From: an uncultured Porphyromonadaceae bacterium
GTDB taxonomy: Bacteria; Bacteroidota; Bacteroidia; Bacteroidales; Muribaculaceae
Assembly: GCA_900555165.1 (NCBI GenBank)
Contig: USKE01000090.1
Coordinates: 1 to 8,447, forward strand
Direction: 5' to 3'
DNA length: 8,447 nt
Position numbers and translations under genes: made by a program. The first letter of the stretch is position 1. Every line of letters starts with the position of its first letter. The notes below the pieces were generated by a model, which was not told the origin of the DNA, made no database searches, and saw only the letters and a list, made by a program, of their open reading frames with translations. Positions 1-6,482 of the stretch are shown here, piece by piece.

Positions 1-57
1 GTTACGGCCGAGCCTGTCACCAAGGCCCTTGTCCACGACCTCGTCGGCGCACTCTGA
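1..57 (+). CDS. C-terminal end of an upstream gene, possibly purine-nucleoside phosphorylase (partial)
   Basis: Frame 1 is open from the first base to a TGA at 55-57 and encodes 18 residues, VTAEPVTKALVHDLVGAL. Its codon use (GCC, GTC, CTC, GAC) matches the neighbouring genes. The stop lies 26 bases before the thiL start, so the two are probably co-transcribed. In Bacteroides the gene before thiL is often a purine-nucleoside phosphorylase, after sppA and lpxK. That gene order, recalled from memory, is the only reason for the product guess, because 18 residues carry no diagnostic motif. The coding frame is fairly secure; the identity is weak. Confidence 0.45.
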   Translation, partial: VTAEPVTKALVHDLVGAL

Positions 58-83
58 TTCTCCGGTAAATAATCATATCGACA

Positions 84-1133
84 TTGGAAACTGAAATTTC
101 AAAACTCGGCGAATTCGGCCTGATTGACCGCCTTACCCGCGACATTCAGCTCAAGAATCCTTCGACACTCAAAGGGGTGGGCGATGACTGCGCTGTCCTT
201 GAATACAAGGATACCGAAGTGCTTGTCTCGACCGACCTGCTTGTCGAGGGGATTCATTTCGACCTCACATACACACCGCTGAAACACCTCGGGTACAAAT
301 CGGCCATTGTCAATTTCTCTGACATATACGCCATGAACGGTCACCCGAGGCAGATCACCGTATCGCTTGCCGTTTCGCAGCGGTTTACCGTAGAGCATCT
401 TGAGGAACTGTACAGCGGCATCCGCCTCGCATGCGAGATTTACGGGGTGGATCTTGTAGGGGGCGACACCACGTCGTCGCGCTCCGGACTCGTCATCTCC
501 ATCACCGCCATCGGTGACGCTCCCAAAGACCGCATCGTCTATCGTTCGGGCGCAAAGGATACCGACCTTATCTGTGTCTCGGGTGATCTTGGCGCGGCCT
601 ACATGGGGTTGCAGCTGCTTGAACGCGAGAAGGTGGCCTCTGCCGGGCAGAAAGATTTCCAGCCCGAGTTCGGCGGCAAGGAATATCTCATCGAGCGTCA
701 GCTTAAACCTGAGGCCCGGCGCGATATCGTCAACGCCCTCGCCAATGCGGGCATCGTGCCCACCTCGATGATGGATATCTCCGACGGCCTTTCGTCGGAA
801 CTGCTCCATATCTGCAAGGCCAGCCATACAGGCTGCCGCGTTTATGAGGACCGCATCCCCATCGACTATCAGACGGCACTGATGGCCGAGGAACTCAACA
901 TGAACCTTGTCACCGCTGCCATGAACGGCGGCGAGGACTACGAACTGCTTTTCACTGTTCCCCTCCATGCCCACGACGAGATCAAGAAAGTGCCGGGTGT
1001 CCGCGTAATCGGCCACATGACCAAACCTGAACTCGGTTGCGCCCTCGTGACCCGCGACGGCAACGAGATGCAGATACGCGCCCAGGGCTGGAATCCTCTC
1101 GCCGACGACCAGACTCCCGACGCGCCAATGTAA
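84..1133 (+). CDS. thiL: thiamine-monophosphate kinase ThiL
   Basis: ThiL uses ATP to phosphorylate thiamine monophosphate to thiamine diphosphate, the last step of thiamine cofactor synthesis, in the cytosol. The 349-residue protein has the AIR-synthase/ThiL motifs in order: GVGDD at 31-35, TD at 50-51 with EGIHF at 55-59, NFSDIYAMN at 77-85, GGDTT at 126-130 and SGDLGAA at 166-172. DISDGLSSE (231-239) and GGEDYELLF (282-290) follow. The aspartate-rich loops bind Mg-ATP and substrate. The start is TTG at 84: an in-frame TAA lies at 66-68, no ATG comes between, and the N terminus METEISKLGEFGLIDRL looks like that of Bacteroidales ThiL. There is no Shine-Dalgarno sequence, as is usual in Bacteroidota. 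It is probably the last gene of its operon, with a hairpin terminator 78 bases after the stop. All motifs look intact. Confidence 0.96.
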   Translation: METEISKLGEFGLIDRLTRDIQLKNPSTLKGVGDDCAVLEYKDTEVLVSTDLLVEGIHFDLTYTPLKHLGYKSAIVNFSDIYAMNGHPRQITVSLAVSQRFTVEHLEELYSGIRLACEIYGVDLVGGDTTSSRSGLVISITAIGDAPKDRIVYRSGAKDTDLICVSGDLGAAYMGLQLLEREKVASAGQKDFQPEFGGKEYLIERQLKPEARRDIVNALANAGIVPTSMMDISDGLSSELLHICKASHTGCRVYEDRIPIDYQTALMAEELNMNLVTAAMNGGEDYELLFTVPLHAHDEIKKVPGVRVIGHMTKPELGCALVTRDGNEMQIRAQGWNPLADDQTPDAPM

Positions 1134-1211
1134 CCGGCATGTTCGTATTGCAGGCGTTGCCACTATATGGCGAAGGCTCTGCAAGGCCGTTGCGACATCT
1201 GCGGCAGGCCA

Positions 1212-1251
1212 AAAAAATCGCCGTATCACATAGCTGGTACGGCGATTTTTT
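1212..1251 (+). terminator. Rho-independent terminator after thiL (can act on both strands)
   Basis: A perfect 14-base-pair inverted repeat pairs 1212-1225 with 1238-1251 around a 12-base loop. The inner stem (TCGCCGTA with TACGGCGA) is GC-rich. The outer stem is A6 on the left and T6 on the right, so both strands give a hairpin followed by a U-run. It sits 78 bases after the thiL stop and before the nusB start, where a terminator is expected. Confidence 0.88.
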
Positions 1252-1252
1252 G

Positions 1253-1260
1253 TAACTTTG
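1253..1260 (+). promoter_or_regulatory. nusB operon promoter, Bacteroidales -7 box TAACTTTG
   Basis: TAACTTTG fits the Bacteroides sigma-ABfr -7 consensus TAnnTTTG exactly. Transcription would start near 1266, leaving a leader of about 40 bases before the nusB ATG at 1305. I see no good TTTG -33 box at the usual spacing, because that stretch is occupied by the terminator hairpin. The box begins one base after the terminator T-tract. Confidence 0.65.
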
Positions 1261-1304
1261 CGGCAAATTCCCCCGGCGGGGGGCTTATAACAAGTTATCG
1301 AAAG

Positions 1305-2732
1305 ATGATCAACCGTATACTGATACGTATCAAGGTTGTGCAGATGCTTTATTCATATCTGCTGACCCGTAGTGATTTCCGTATTGCCACAGCGCCGGTA
1401 AAAGACTCGCGTGACGGCAGATATGCACTCTGGCTATATCGCAACCTGTTGCTGACACTGCTCGAACTTGCAGGTTACAAGGTGAAGACGGGCGACTGGA
1501 AGTCGCCGATGGAATCGGTCGGAAACGCCAACGTGCTTTCAGAAAGCATCGTGGCCCGCGCGCTCGCCGCCGACACCGACGTGCGCCAGCTTATCGGCGC
1601 CGAAAACTCAGGCATTGACAGTCTTGACGGCGCAATGCTCAGAATCTATGGCAAAATCATAGAATCGGCGGTATATACCGATTTCCGCAAGAAACGCAAG
1701 CGTGACCTTGAGGAGGAAACGAAATTCTGGACTGTGGTGATGGCCACCGTCATCATGAAGGAGCCGCTTTTCGTCGAGGCCGCCCGCAAAAATCCCGAAT
1801 TCACGCTCGCAGGTTATGAAATGGCATTCGCCATGCTTAAAGACACGCTCACGAGTTTCAATGATACACGTGCCTCGCTTGTCAACGCCCGCAAAGCCCT
1901 CGACACATCGCTTGAAAAGGCATACGACCTCTACCACGCCCTTCTTCTTCTGCCGGTGAACCTCACCCGTCTGGAGGCCGAGCGTCTTGAGAGCGCCAAA
2001 GAGAAATATTGCCCCACGCCTGAAGACCTCAACCCCAACATGCGGTTCGTGAACAACCGTTTCGTAGAGGCGATTGCGGCCCATCCCGCCATCGAGGAAT
2101 ACGCCAAGAAACACCCCATCTCGTGGGACAGCGACTATTTCCTGCTCAAGGAACTGATGGACAACATACGCGAGTCCGAGATATACAAGGAGTACATGGC
2201 ATCCGACAGCCAGTCACTGGCCGCCGACTGCGATCTCTGGCGTCAGCTGCTCAAGAATGTCATCTACCCGTCAGACGCATTGGCCGAGGCTCTTGAGTCG
2301 AAATCGGTATACTGGAACGACGACCTTGCCATCATCGGCACATTCGTCACCAAGACCATCAGGCAGATGGCCGTGACCGGCAACCGCGAGATAAACCTCC
2401 TGCCCATGTTCAAGGATGAGGAGGACGCCCGTTTCGGACCCGAGCTGTTTGTCGACGCCGTAAACCACCGCGAGGAATATCGTGGCTATATCGATAAGTT
2501 CATCAACTCGAACCAGTGGGATCCCGAGCGCCTCGCGTTCATGGATATCGTGATTCTCATCACGGCAATCGCCGAAATGCTCAATATCCCGTCGGTGCCG
2601 GTGCCCGTCACCATCAACGAGTTCATCGAGATCGCCAACTATTACAGCTCGCCCCGCAGCGGTCAGTTCATCAACGGTCTGCTCTTCAGCGTCAGCAATT
2701 ATCTGCGTGAAGAGGGCAAACTGCTTAAATAA
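1305..2732 (+). CDS. nusB: transcription antitermination factor NusB, enlarged Bacteroidales form
   Basis: NusB pairs with NusE (ribosomal protein S10) on boxA RNA to prevent early termination in rRNA operons. The C-terminal part is clear NusB: AFMDIVILITAIAEML at 411-426, then NEFIEIANYYSSPRSGQFIN at 438-457, matching E. coli NusB near its NEAIELAK...FVNG segment. The N terminus MINRILIRIKVVQMLYSYLL and the segment SLEKAYDLYHALLLL (202-216) match the Bacteroides protein. There the two are separated by only about 15-20 residues; here about 180 lie between. The result is 475 residues, against about 310 in Bacteroides and 139 in E. coli. I chose ATG 1305 because the open frame to 1167 runs through the terminator and promoter, and MINR is the usual family start. 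It is the first gene of the nusB-yajC-ybbR-coaE operon. Confidence 0.92.
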   Translation: MINRILIRIKVVQMLYSYLLTRSDFRIATAPVKDSRDGRYALWLYRNLLLTLLELAGYKVKTGDWKSPMESVGNANVLSESIVARALAADTDVRQLIGAENSGIDSLDGAMLRIYGKIIESAVYTDFRKKRKRDLEEETKFWTVVMATVIMKEPLFVEAARKNPEFTLAGYEMAFAMLKDTLTSFNDTRASLVNARKALDTSLEKAYDLYHALLLLPVNLTRLEAERLESAKEKYCPTPEDLNPNMRFVNNRFVEAIAAHPAIEEYAKKHPISWDSDYFLLKELMDNIRESEIYKEYMASDSQSLAADCDLWRQLLKNVIYPSDALAEALESKSVYWNDDLAIIGTFVTKTIRQMAVTGNREINLLPMFKDEEDARFGPELFVDAVNHREEYRGYIDKFINSNQWDPERLAFMDIVILITAIAEMLNIPSVPVPVTINEFIEIANYYSSPRSGQFINGLLFSVSNYLREEGKLLK

Positions 2733-2813
2733 TCCTGCCGCGGAGCAGTCGGGCACCAGATTCTCTCCCGGAAAACAAAGAACTAATTCCCAAAACCAGA
2801 AAACAGAACCGAA

Positions 2814-3149
2814 ATGTTATCAAATCTCATTACCCTCGATGCCGCCGCAGCCGGCCAGGGCTCAGGCTGGTCAAGCATGATCATGATAGTCCTGCTGATC
2901 GCCATCTTCTACTTCCTGATGATTCGCCCCCAGCAGAAGAAACAGAAGGAAATCAAGAAATTCCGCGAAGGTCTCAAGAAAGGTGACAAGATCATCACCG
3001 CCGGCGGTATCTATGGCCGCATCAAGGAGATCAAAGAGACCTCGATGATGATTTCGATAGCCAATGACGTGACCATCGAGATCGACAAGGGCTCGGTATA
3101 TCCTTCGGCCGCTGAGGCACAGGAACAGCAGTCAGCCAAAGCCAACTGA
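2814..3149 (+). CDS. yajC: preprotein translocase accessory subunit YajC
   Basis: YajC is a small inner-membrane protein that associates with SecDF and the SecYEG translocon. The 111-residue product has a short N-terminal segment, one membrane helix (about 22-37, MIMIVLLIAIFYFLMI) and then the family hallmark RPQQKKQKE at 38-46. A cytoplasmic domain follows with GDKIITAGGIYG at 57-68. The length is normal and the tail is rich in A, E and Q. The ATG lies 81 bases after nusB; that gap holds no visible promoter box or hairpin, so co-transcription with nusB is likely. Confidence 0.96.
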   Translation: MLSNLITLDAAAAGQGSGWSSMIMIVLLIAIFYFLMIRPQQKKQKEIKKFREGLKKGDKIITAGGIYGRIKEIKETSMMISIANDVTIEIDKGSVYPSAAEAQEQQSAKAN

Positions 3150-3191
3150 TCCCGCACCGGCAACCTCTAATGCAGGTGACAGTTCTTGCCG

Positions 3192-4163
3192 ATGGATTCG
3201 CGTCAGTTATACGATAAAGTAAAAGAGGGCTTGCGCACCGTAAAGGGGCGCAATGCCCTCACTTTTCTTGTATTTCTGGCCATATCGGCGGTGTTCTGGG
3301 TGCTGATGGCGCTTAATGACGAGGTTCAGCACGACTATCGACTGAAACTCAAGATTGCCGGGTTCCCCGACAACATGACCATAATCTCCGGTGCAAATCC
3401 CACCGTCAGCGTTTCCGTCAAAGACAAGGGGAGCGCGCTGATGAAATTCACATGGAATACCCAGCCGGAGCTTACCGTCAACTATGACGAGTTCTCGAAA
3501 GCAGGTGACCATAACCTGCTCATGACGCAGGCGCAGCTCAATTCGGCCGTCAGGAACATATTCGGATCTTCAGCCACCATAATCGCCGTGCGTCCCGACT
3601 CGCTTTCGTTGCATTATACGACTAATCCGGGCGTACCGGTGAAAGTACGCATCGACGCCGATGTGCGCCCCGCTCCGTCGGCGGTAGCCTTCGGTCGCGT
3701 GACACTGTCGACCGATACGGTTATGCTCTATTCCAACTCAAAAGAGCGTTCACGAATAAAGACCCTTACCACACAGCCTATCATCCTGACAGGACTCACC
3801 GATACCGCGCATGTCTCGGCCGCGCTGATAGTGCCCCCCGGCATGCGCGCCGTGCCCTCGCAGATAAAGGTCACCATTCCGATAGAACCGCTTGTCACCA
3901 AGACCCGCAAGGTGGAAATCGCGCAGCGCAATGTTCCGGCAGGCAAACGCCTGGTGACATTCCCTTCCATGGCCGAGGTCGATTACCTTTTGCCGAAAAG
4001 CCTCTATAACAGTGACGCGTCGCCGGTAAAGGCTGTCGTTGACTTCAGTGCCTACAGGCCCGGTGGGAAAAAACTCCCCGTGACGGTATTGCCGTTGCCC
4101 AATTATTATCGGTTCGTTTCGGTCAGGCCGTCAGAGGTGGAATTTGTAATTGAAGAGAAATGA
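3192..4163 (+). CDS. YbbR-like domain protein, membrane-anchored
   Basis: The product (323 residues) has a short basic cytoplasmic N terminus and one membrane helix at about 23-41. A long extracytoplasmic beta-rich region follows, with YbbR-like repeats at about 150-232 and 236-320 (for example VPPGMRAVPSQIKVTIPI at 214-231). In Firmicutes, YbbR/CdaR proteins bind and regulate the diadenylate cyclase CdaA. In Bacteroidales this version sits between yajC and coaE with no cyclase beside it, and its role is not established. I chose ATG 3192 over the in-frame TTG at 3186 because it is the stronger codon and costs only two residues. The stop overlaps the coaE start as ATGA (4160-4163), so the two are probably translationally coupled. 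Confidence 0.82.
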   Translation: MDSRQLYDKVKEGLRTVKGRNALTFLVFLAISAVFWVLMALNDEVQHDYRLKLKIAGFPDNMTIISGANPTVSVSVKDKGSALMKFTWNTQPELTVNYDEFSKAGDHNLLMTQAQLNSAVRNIFGSSATIIAVRPDSLSLHYTTNPGVPVKVRIDADVRPAPSAVAFGRVTLSTDTVMLYSNSKERSRIKTLTTQPIILTGLTDTAHVSAALIVPPGMRAVPSQIKVTIPIEPLVTKTRKVEIAQRNVPAGKRLVTFPSMAEVDYLLPKSLYNSDASPVKAVVDFSAYRPGGKKLPVTVLPLPNYYRFVSVRPSEVEFVIEEK

Positions 4164-4753
4164 TCCCCCGTTTAATCGCAATAACCGGCGGCATCGGCAG
4201 CGGTAAATCTGTGGTATGTCGCATTCTTGCGACCAAAGGATATAAGGTATATGACTGCGACTCGGAGGCCAAACGCATAATGGACTCTGACCCGCGCATA
4301 ATCTCGGCGATAGGGGAGCGGGTATGTCGCGAGGCCGGGAGGCCTGACGGCGCCCTTGACAGAAAAATCCTTGCCGCCGCTGTATTTTCAGACCCGTCAA
4401 GACTGGCTGCCCTCAACGGCGTCGTACACGGAGCCGTAATAGACGACATAAAAGCATGGTGTGGCGCCCACACCGGCGCAGACAGACTGTTTGTCGAGAC
4501 AGCCATCCTGTATCAGAGCAATCTCGACCGGATTGTTGACGAAGTCTGGGAGGTGACAGCCCCCGAGGAGGTGCGTGTGGCGCGCGCATGCCGCCGCGAC
4601 AACGCCGATGCCGATGCTGTCAGGGCGCGTGTCGAGGCACAAAAAATATATGTCGAGACTCCGCATCCCGACATACATTACATTATCAATGATGACACTG
4701 CCCCGGTGTTGCCGCAGGTCAACAGCTTGTTGGCCCGGCCGGTGAGGGGATAA
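4160..4753 (+). CDS. coaE: dephospho-CoA kinase CoaE
   Basis: CoaE phosphorylates the ribose 3'-hydroxyl of dephospho-CoA with ATP, the final step of coenzyme A synthesis, in the cytosol. The 197-residue P-loop protein has Walker A GGIGSGKS at 10-17, the acceptor-site YDCDSEAK at 31-38 (D32 is the likely catalytic aspartate) and VETAILYQSNLD at 112-123. The lid-region pattern RRDNADADAVRARVEAQ is at 145-161. Length and motifs are normal for the family. The ATG overlaps the stop of the YbbR gene by four bases. The last 35 bases overlap the end of the convergent nitrilase gene, so coaE closes the plus-strand operon. Confidence 0.95.
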   Translation: MIPRLIAITGGIGSGKSVVCRILATKGYKVYDCDSEAKRIMDSDPRIISAIGERVCREAGRPDGALDRKILAAAVFSDPSRLAALNGVVHGAVIDDIKAWCGAHTGADRLFVETAILYQSNLDRIVDEVWEVTAPEEVRVARACRRDNADADAVRARVEAQKIYVETPHPDIHYIINDDTAPVLPQVNSLLARPVRG

Positions 4754-5552
4754 GTTCGAAATCGTCGGCATCGCTCCCCACGGGCAACTGTCGCCTGAAC
4801 CGGGCCAGCGACTCGCGGCTGAACAGGGCGGTCACCGGTTCCGTCGGGTTTTCGGGCGTGGTTGACGCCACAGTGCGCCCCATAGCATCCACAATTAGTG
4901 TCAGTCCGTCGTAATTGCCATAATCATCGCGTCCCGAACGGTTCGCGCCCACTACCGGCACCTGGTTTTCTATAGCCCGCGCGCTCAACAGCTGTGTCCA
5001 CGCGAATCCGCGGGCGTGAGGCCAGTTGGCGGCCACGAGCAACATGTCGTAACCGTGCTTGCGATTGCGGCACCATACCGGGAATCGCAGGTCATAGCAG
5101 ATTATGAGTGCTATGTTCCATCCTCTGAACGATACCGTAGGCACCGTGCCGCCTCCGTGGGTGTAGATTTTGGCCTCGGGACTCAAGCAGAAAAGATGAT
5201 GCTTGTCGTAGAATACGGTCTCGCCGTCAGGCTTGACGAAGAAACCGCGGTTGAAATAGCGCCCGTTGTCAGTGCAGAGGAAACTCCCGGCTATGGCCAT
5301 GTCGCGTTTGGCGGCGAGTGCGCGCGCCCAAGTGACCGTAGCCCCGTCAGATGTCTCGGCAACGGCGCGCATGGCATCAGTATCGGCCATGAATGCTGTG
5401 GTGAACAGTTCCGGTAACACCGCAATATCAGTGCCAGCCTCAAGAGCGCTAATCAGCCGGGCGGCGTTCTCTATATTGCGTGCCGGGTCGGCCCACACTA
5501 TGTCAAGCGGGATGGCCGCGACTTTTATCGTGTCTTTTGGCGTGTCACTCAT
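4719..5552 (-). CDS. carbon-nitrogen hydrolase, YafV/omega-amidase (Nit2) type
   Basis: The 277-residue protein is a nitrilase-superfamily amidase with the full Glu-Lys-Cys triad: E48 in LPELF, K117 in YDKHHLF and C152 in ICYDLRFP. AANWP at 174-178 and ARAIENQVPVVGANR at 191-205 are typical of the YafV/Nit2 branch. Members hydrolyse 2-oxoglutaramate or 2-oxosuccinamate, the amide 2-oxo acids left by glutamine and asparagine transamination. This clears by-products, for instance in methionine salvage. The exact substrate cannot be read from the sequence. No signal peptide is visible, so it should be cytosolic. Its ATG lies inside the end of the upstream acyltransferase gene (8-base overlap), which suggests coupling. 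It is the last gene of the minus-strand operon. Confidence 0.9.
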   Translation of the reverse strand: MSDTPKDTIKVAAIPLDIVWADPARNIENAARLISALEAGTDIAVLPELFTTAFMADTDAMRAVAETSDGATVTWARALAAKRDMAIAGSFLCTDNGRYFNRGFFVKPDGETVFYDKHHLFCLSPEAKIYTHGGGTVPTVSFRGWNIALIICYDLRFPVWCRNRKHGYDMLLVAANWPHARGFAWTQLLSARAIENQVPVVGANRSGRDDYGNYDGLTLIVDAMGRTVASTTPENPTEPVTALFSRESLARFRRQLPVGSDADDFELIPSPAGPTSC

Positions 5553-6090
5553 CTGTCGTGAATTTTTCGGGATATTTACCGGTATAGGGGCGGTAGAAAT
5601 TCTTTACCGCTCTGAGATCTGCGTCTATGTTGCCGGTGGGCTCGAACACCTCGGTCACGTAAATCCGTCGGGTAGGGAAGTCGATCGCCCCCAGACATAT
5701 CGGCACGCCGGTTTCGTAAGCGATACGCAGGAACCCGGTATGCCAACGCGTAGTGCGCTTGCGCGTTCCTTCGGGGGTGATGGCCAGCACAAGCCGCGGC
5801 GACGAGTTGAAACGTTTTATGAGACTGTCGACAAGCGATACATGCTTGTTGCCGCGCTCGACCGGCACGCCGCCGATGGCGCGGAACAGGTAGCCCAGCG
5901 GGAAGAAAAACCAGCTTGACTTCATCAGGAAACCTGCCGATCTGTTCACAGACCGTATGGCAAGCTCGCCGAGAATGAAGTCCCAGTTAGAAGTATGCGG
6001 AGCCACGCAGATTATGGCTTTCGGATAGTCGGGAACGGAGATGTCTACCTTCCATCCGAACCATTTCAGTATACGCGCGGGCAGATTCAT
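5545..6090 (-). CDS. PlsC-like 1-acyl-glycerol-3-phosphate acyltransferase family protein
   Basis: The 181-residue protein belongs to the glycerolipid acyltransferase (PlsC) superfamily. The catalytic HX4D motif is HTSNWD at 32-37, followed by the substrate-binding motifs GGVPVER at 73-79 and TPEGTR at 105-110. The hydrophobic stretch around 58-70 may lie against the membrane. It is smaller than true PlsC (about 240 residues). It resembles short Bacteroidales homologues whose acceptor is unknown, so lysophosphatidate, ornithine-lipid or other acylation are all possible. I chose the ATG at 6090, seven codons inside the longest frame. It forms a four-base ATGA overlap with the upstream stop, and MNLPARILKWFGWKV resembles family starts. 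Confidence 0.88.
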   Translation of the reverse strand: MNLPARILKWFGWKVDISVPDYPKAIICVAPHTSNWDFILGELAIRSVNRSAGFLMKSSWFFFPLGYLFRAIGGVPVERGNKHVSLVDSLIKRFNSSPRLVLAITPEGTRKRTTRWHTGFLRIAYETGVPICLGAIDFPTRRIYVTEVFEPTGNIDADLRAVKNFYRPYTGKYPEKFTTDE

Positions 6091-6452
6091 GCCTTGTCGG
6101 TATCGTTGCACTTCAGTTCACGCGCGGGTTTGGGCAGCGCGGAGTTGAGTTCGTGCACCAAATCCGTGACATGGCCGAGGAACTTCTCGCGGAACGAGGC
6201 GTATGCCTTGCGGTAATAGCGGCGGCGCGCCTTGTGGTACTCGCGGCCCGAGGGGAAATCTTCGGCAAGACGGTCGAAACTGAACGACACATTGCCGAGC
6301 GCAACCTCCTGGAGGTCGGCGGTGCGCACGATGATGTCGTCTATCTTATTCATGTCGACACCGGGTATGCAGTTACGGGCGATAAGGCACTCGCCGGCAA
6401 GGTCGGCGCATATTTTCCTGATCTCTTTCTTGAGGTCTCTGAGGTTAGCCAT
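6087..6452 (-). CDS. conserved protein of unknown function (121 residues)
   Basis: I recognise no characterised family. The protein is soluble and mostly helical by appearance. It has an amphipathic N terminus (NLRDLKKEIRKICADLAGE), an acidic stretch around 34-65 and a very basic, aromatic segment at 70-91 (REYHKARRRYYRKAYASF and on). A second amphipathic helix at 92-104 follows. It resembles from memory the small hypothetical proteins of Bacteroides that begin with a similar LK..KK...C pattern; that resemblance is unverified. Evidence that it is real: it fills the gap between thrC (30 bases upstream) and the acyltransferase (four-base ATGA overlap), and its codon use matches its neighbours. 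No Cys pair, P-loop or membrane helix is seen. Confidence 0.78.
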   Translation of the reverse strand: MANLRDLKKEIRKICADLAGECLIARNCIPGVDMNKIDDIIVRTADLQEVALGNVSFSFDRLAEDFPSGREYHKARRRYYRKAYASFREKFLGHVTDLVHELNSALPKPARELKCNDTDKA

Positions 6453-6482
6453 GAGTCAAAAAGTTTTTAGGCTGTTGTGAAA

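Noticed and set aside
99..1229. Long minus-strand open frame (376 codons) opposite thiL
   Set aside because: It mirrors the thiL codons, shows no recognisable domain and runs through the terminator hairpin. thiL on the plus strand has every family motif.
1167..1304. N-terminal extension of nusB beginning at ATG 1167, with a CDICGR CxxC-like motif
   Set aside because: The stretch overlaps the perfect terminator hairpin and the TAACTTTG promoter box. Homologous NusB proteins start at MINR, so the CxxC is taken as coincidence.
5266..5919. Plus-strand open frame (217 codons) opposite the nitrilase and acyltransferase genes
   Set aside because: It spans two genes with clear catalytic motifs on the minus strand, shows no family motifs of its own and is a GC-rich shadow.
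6091..6111. Longer acyltransferase start at 6111
   Set aside because: It would extend 25 bases into the upstream gene. The ATG at 6090 gives the usual ATGA coupling overlap and a family-like N terminus.
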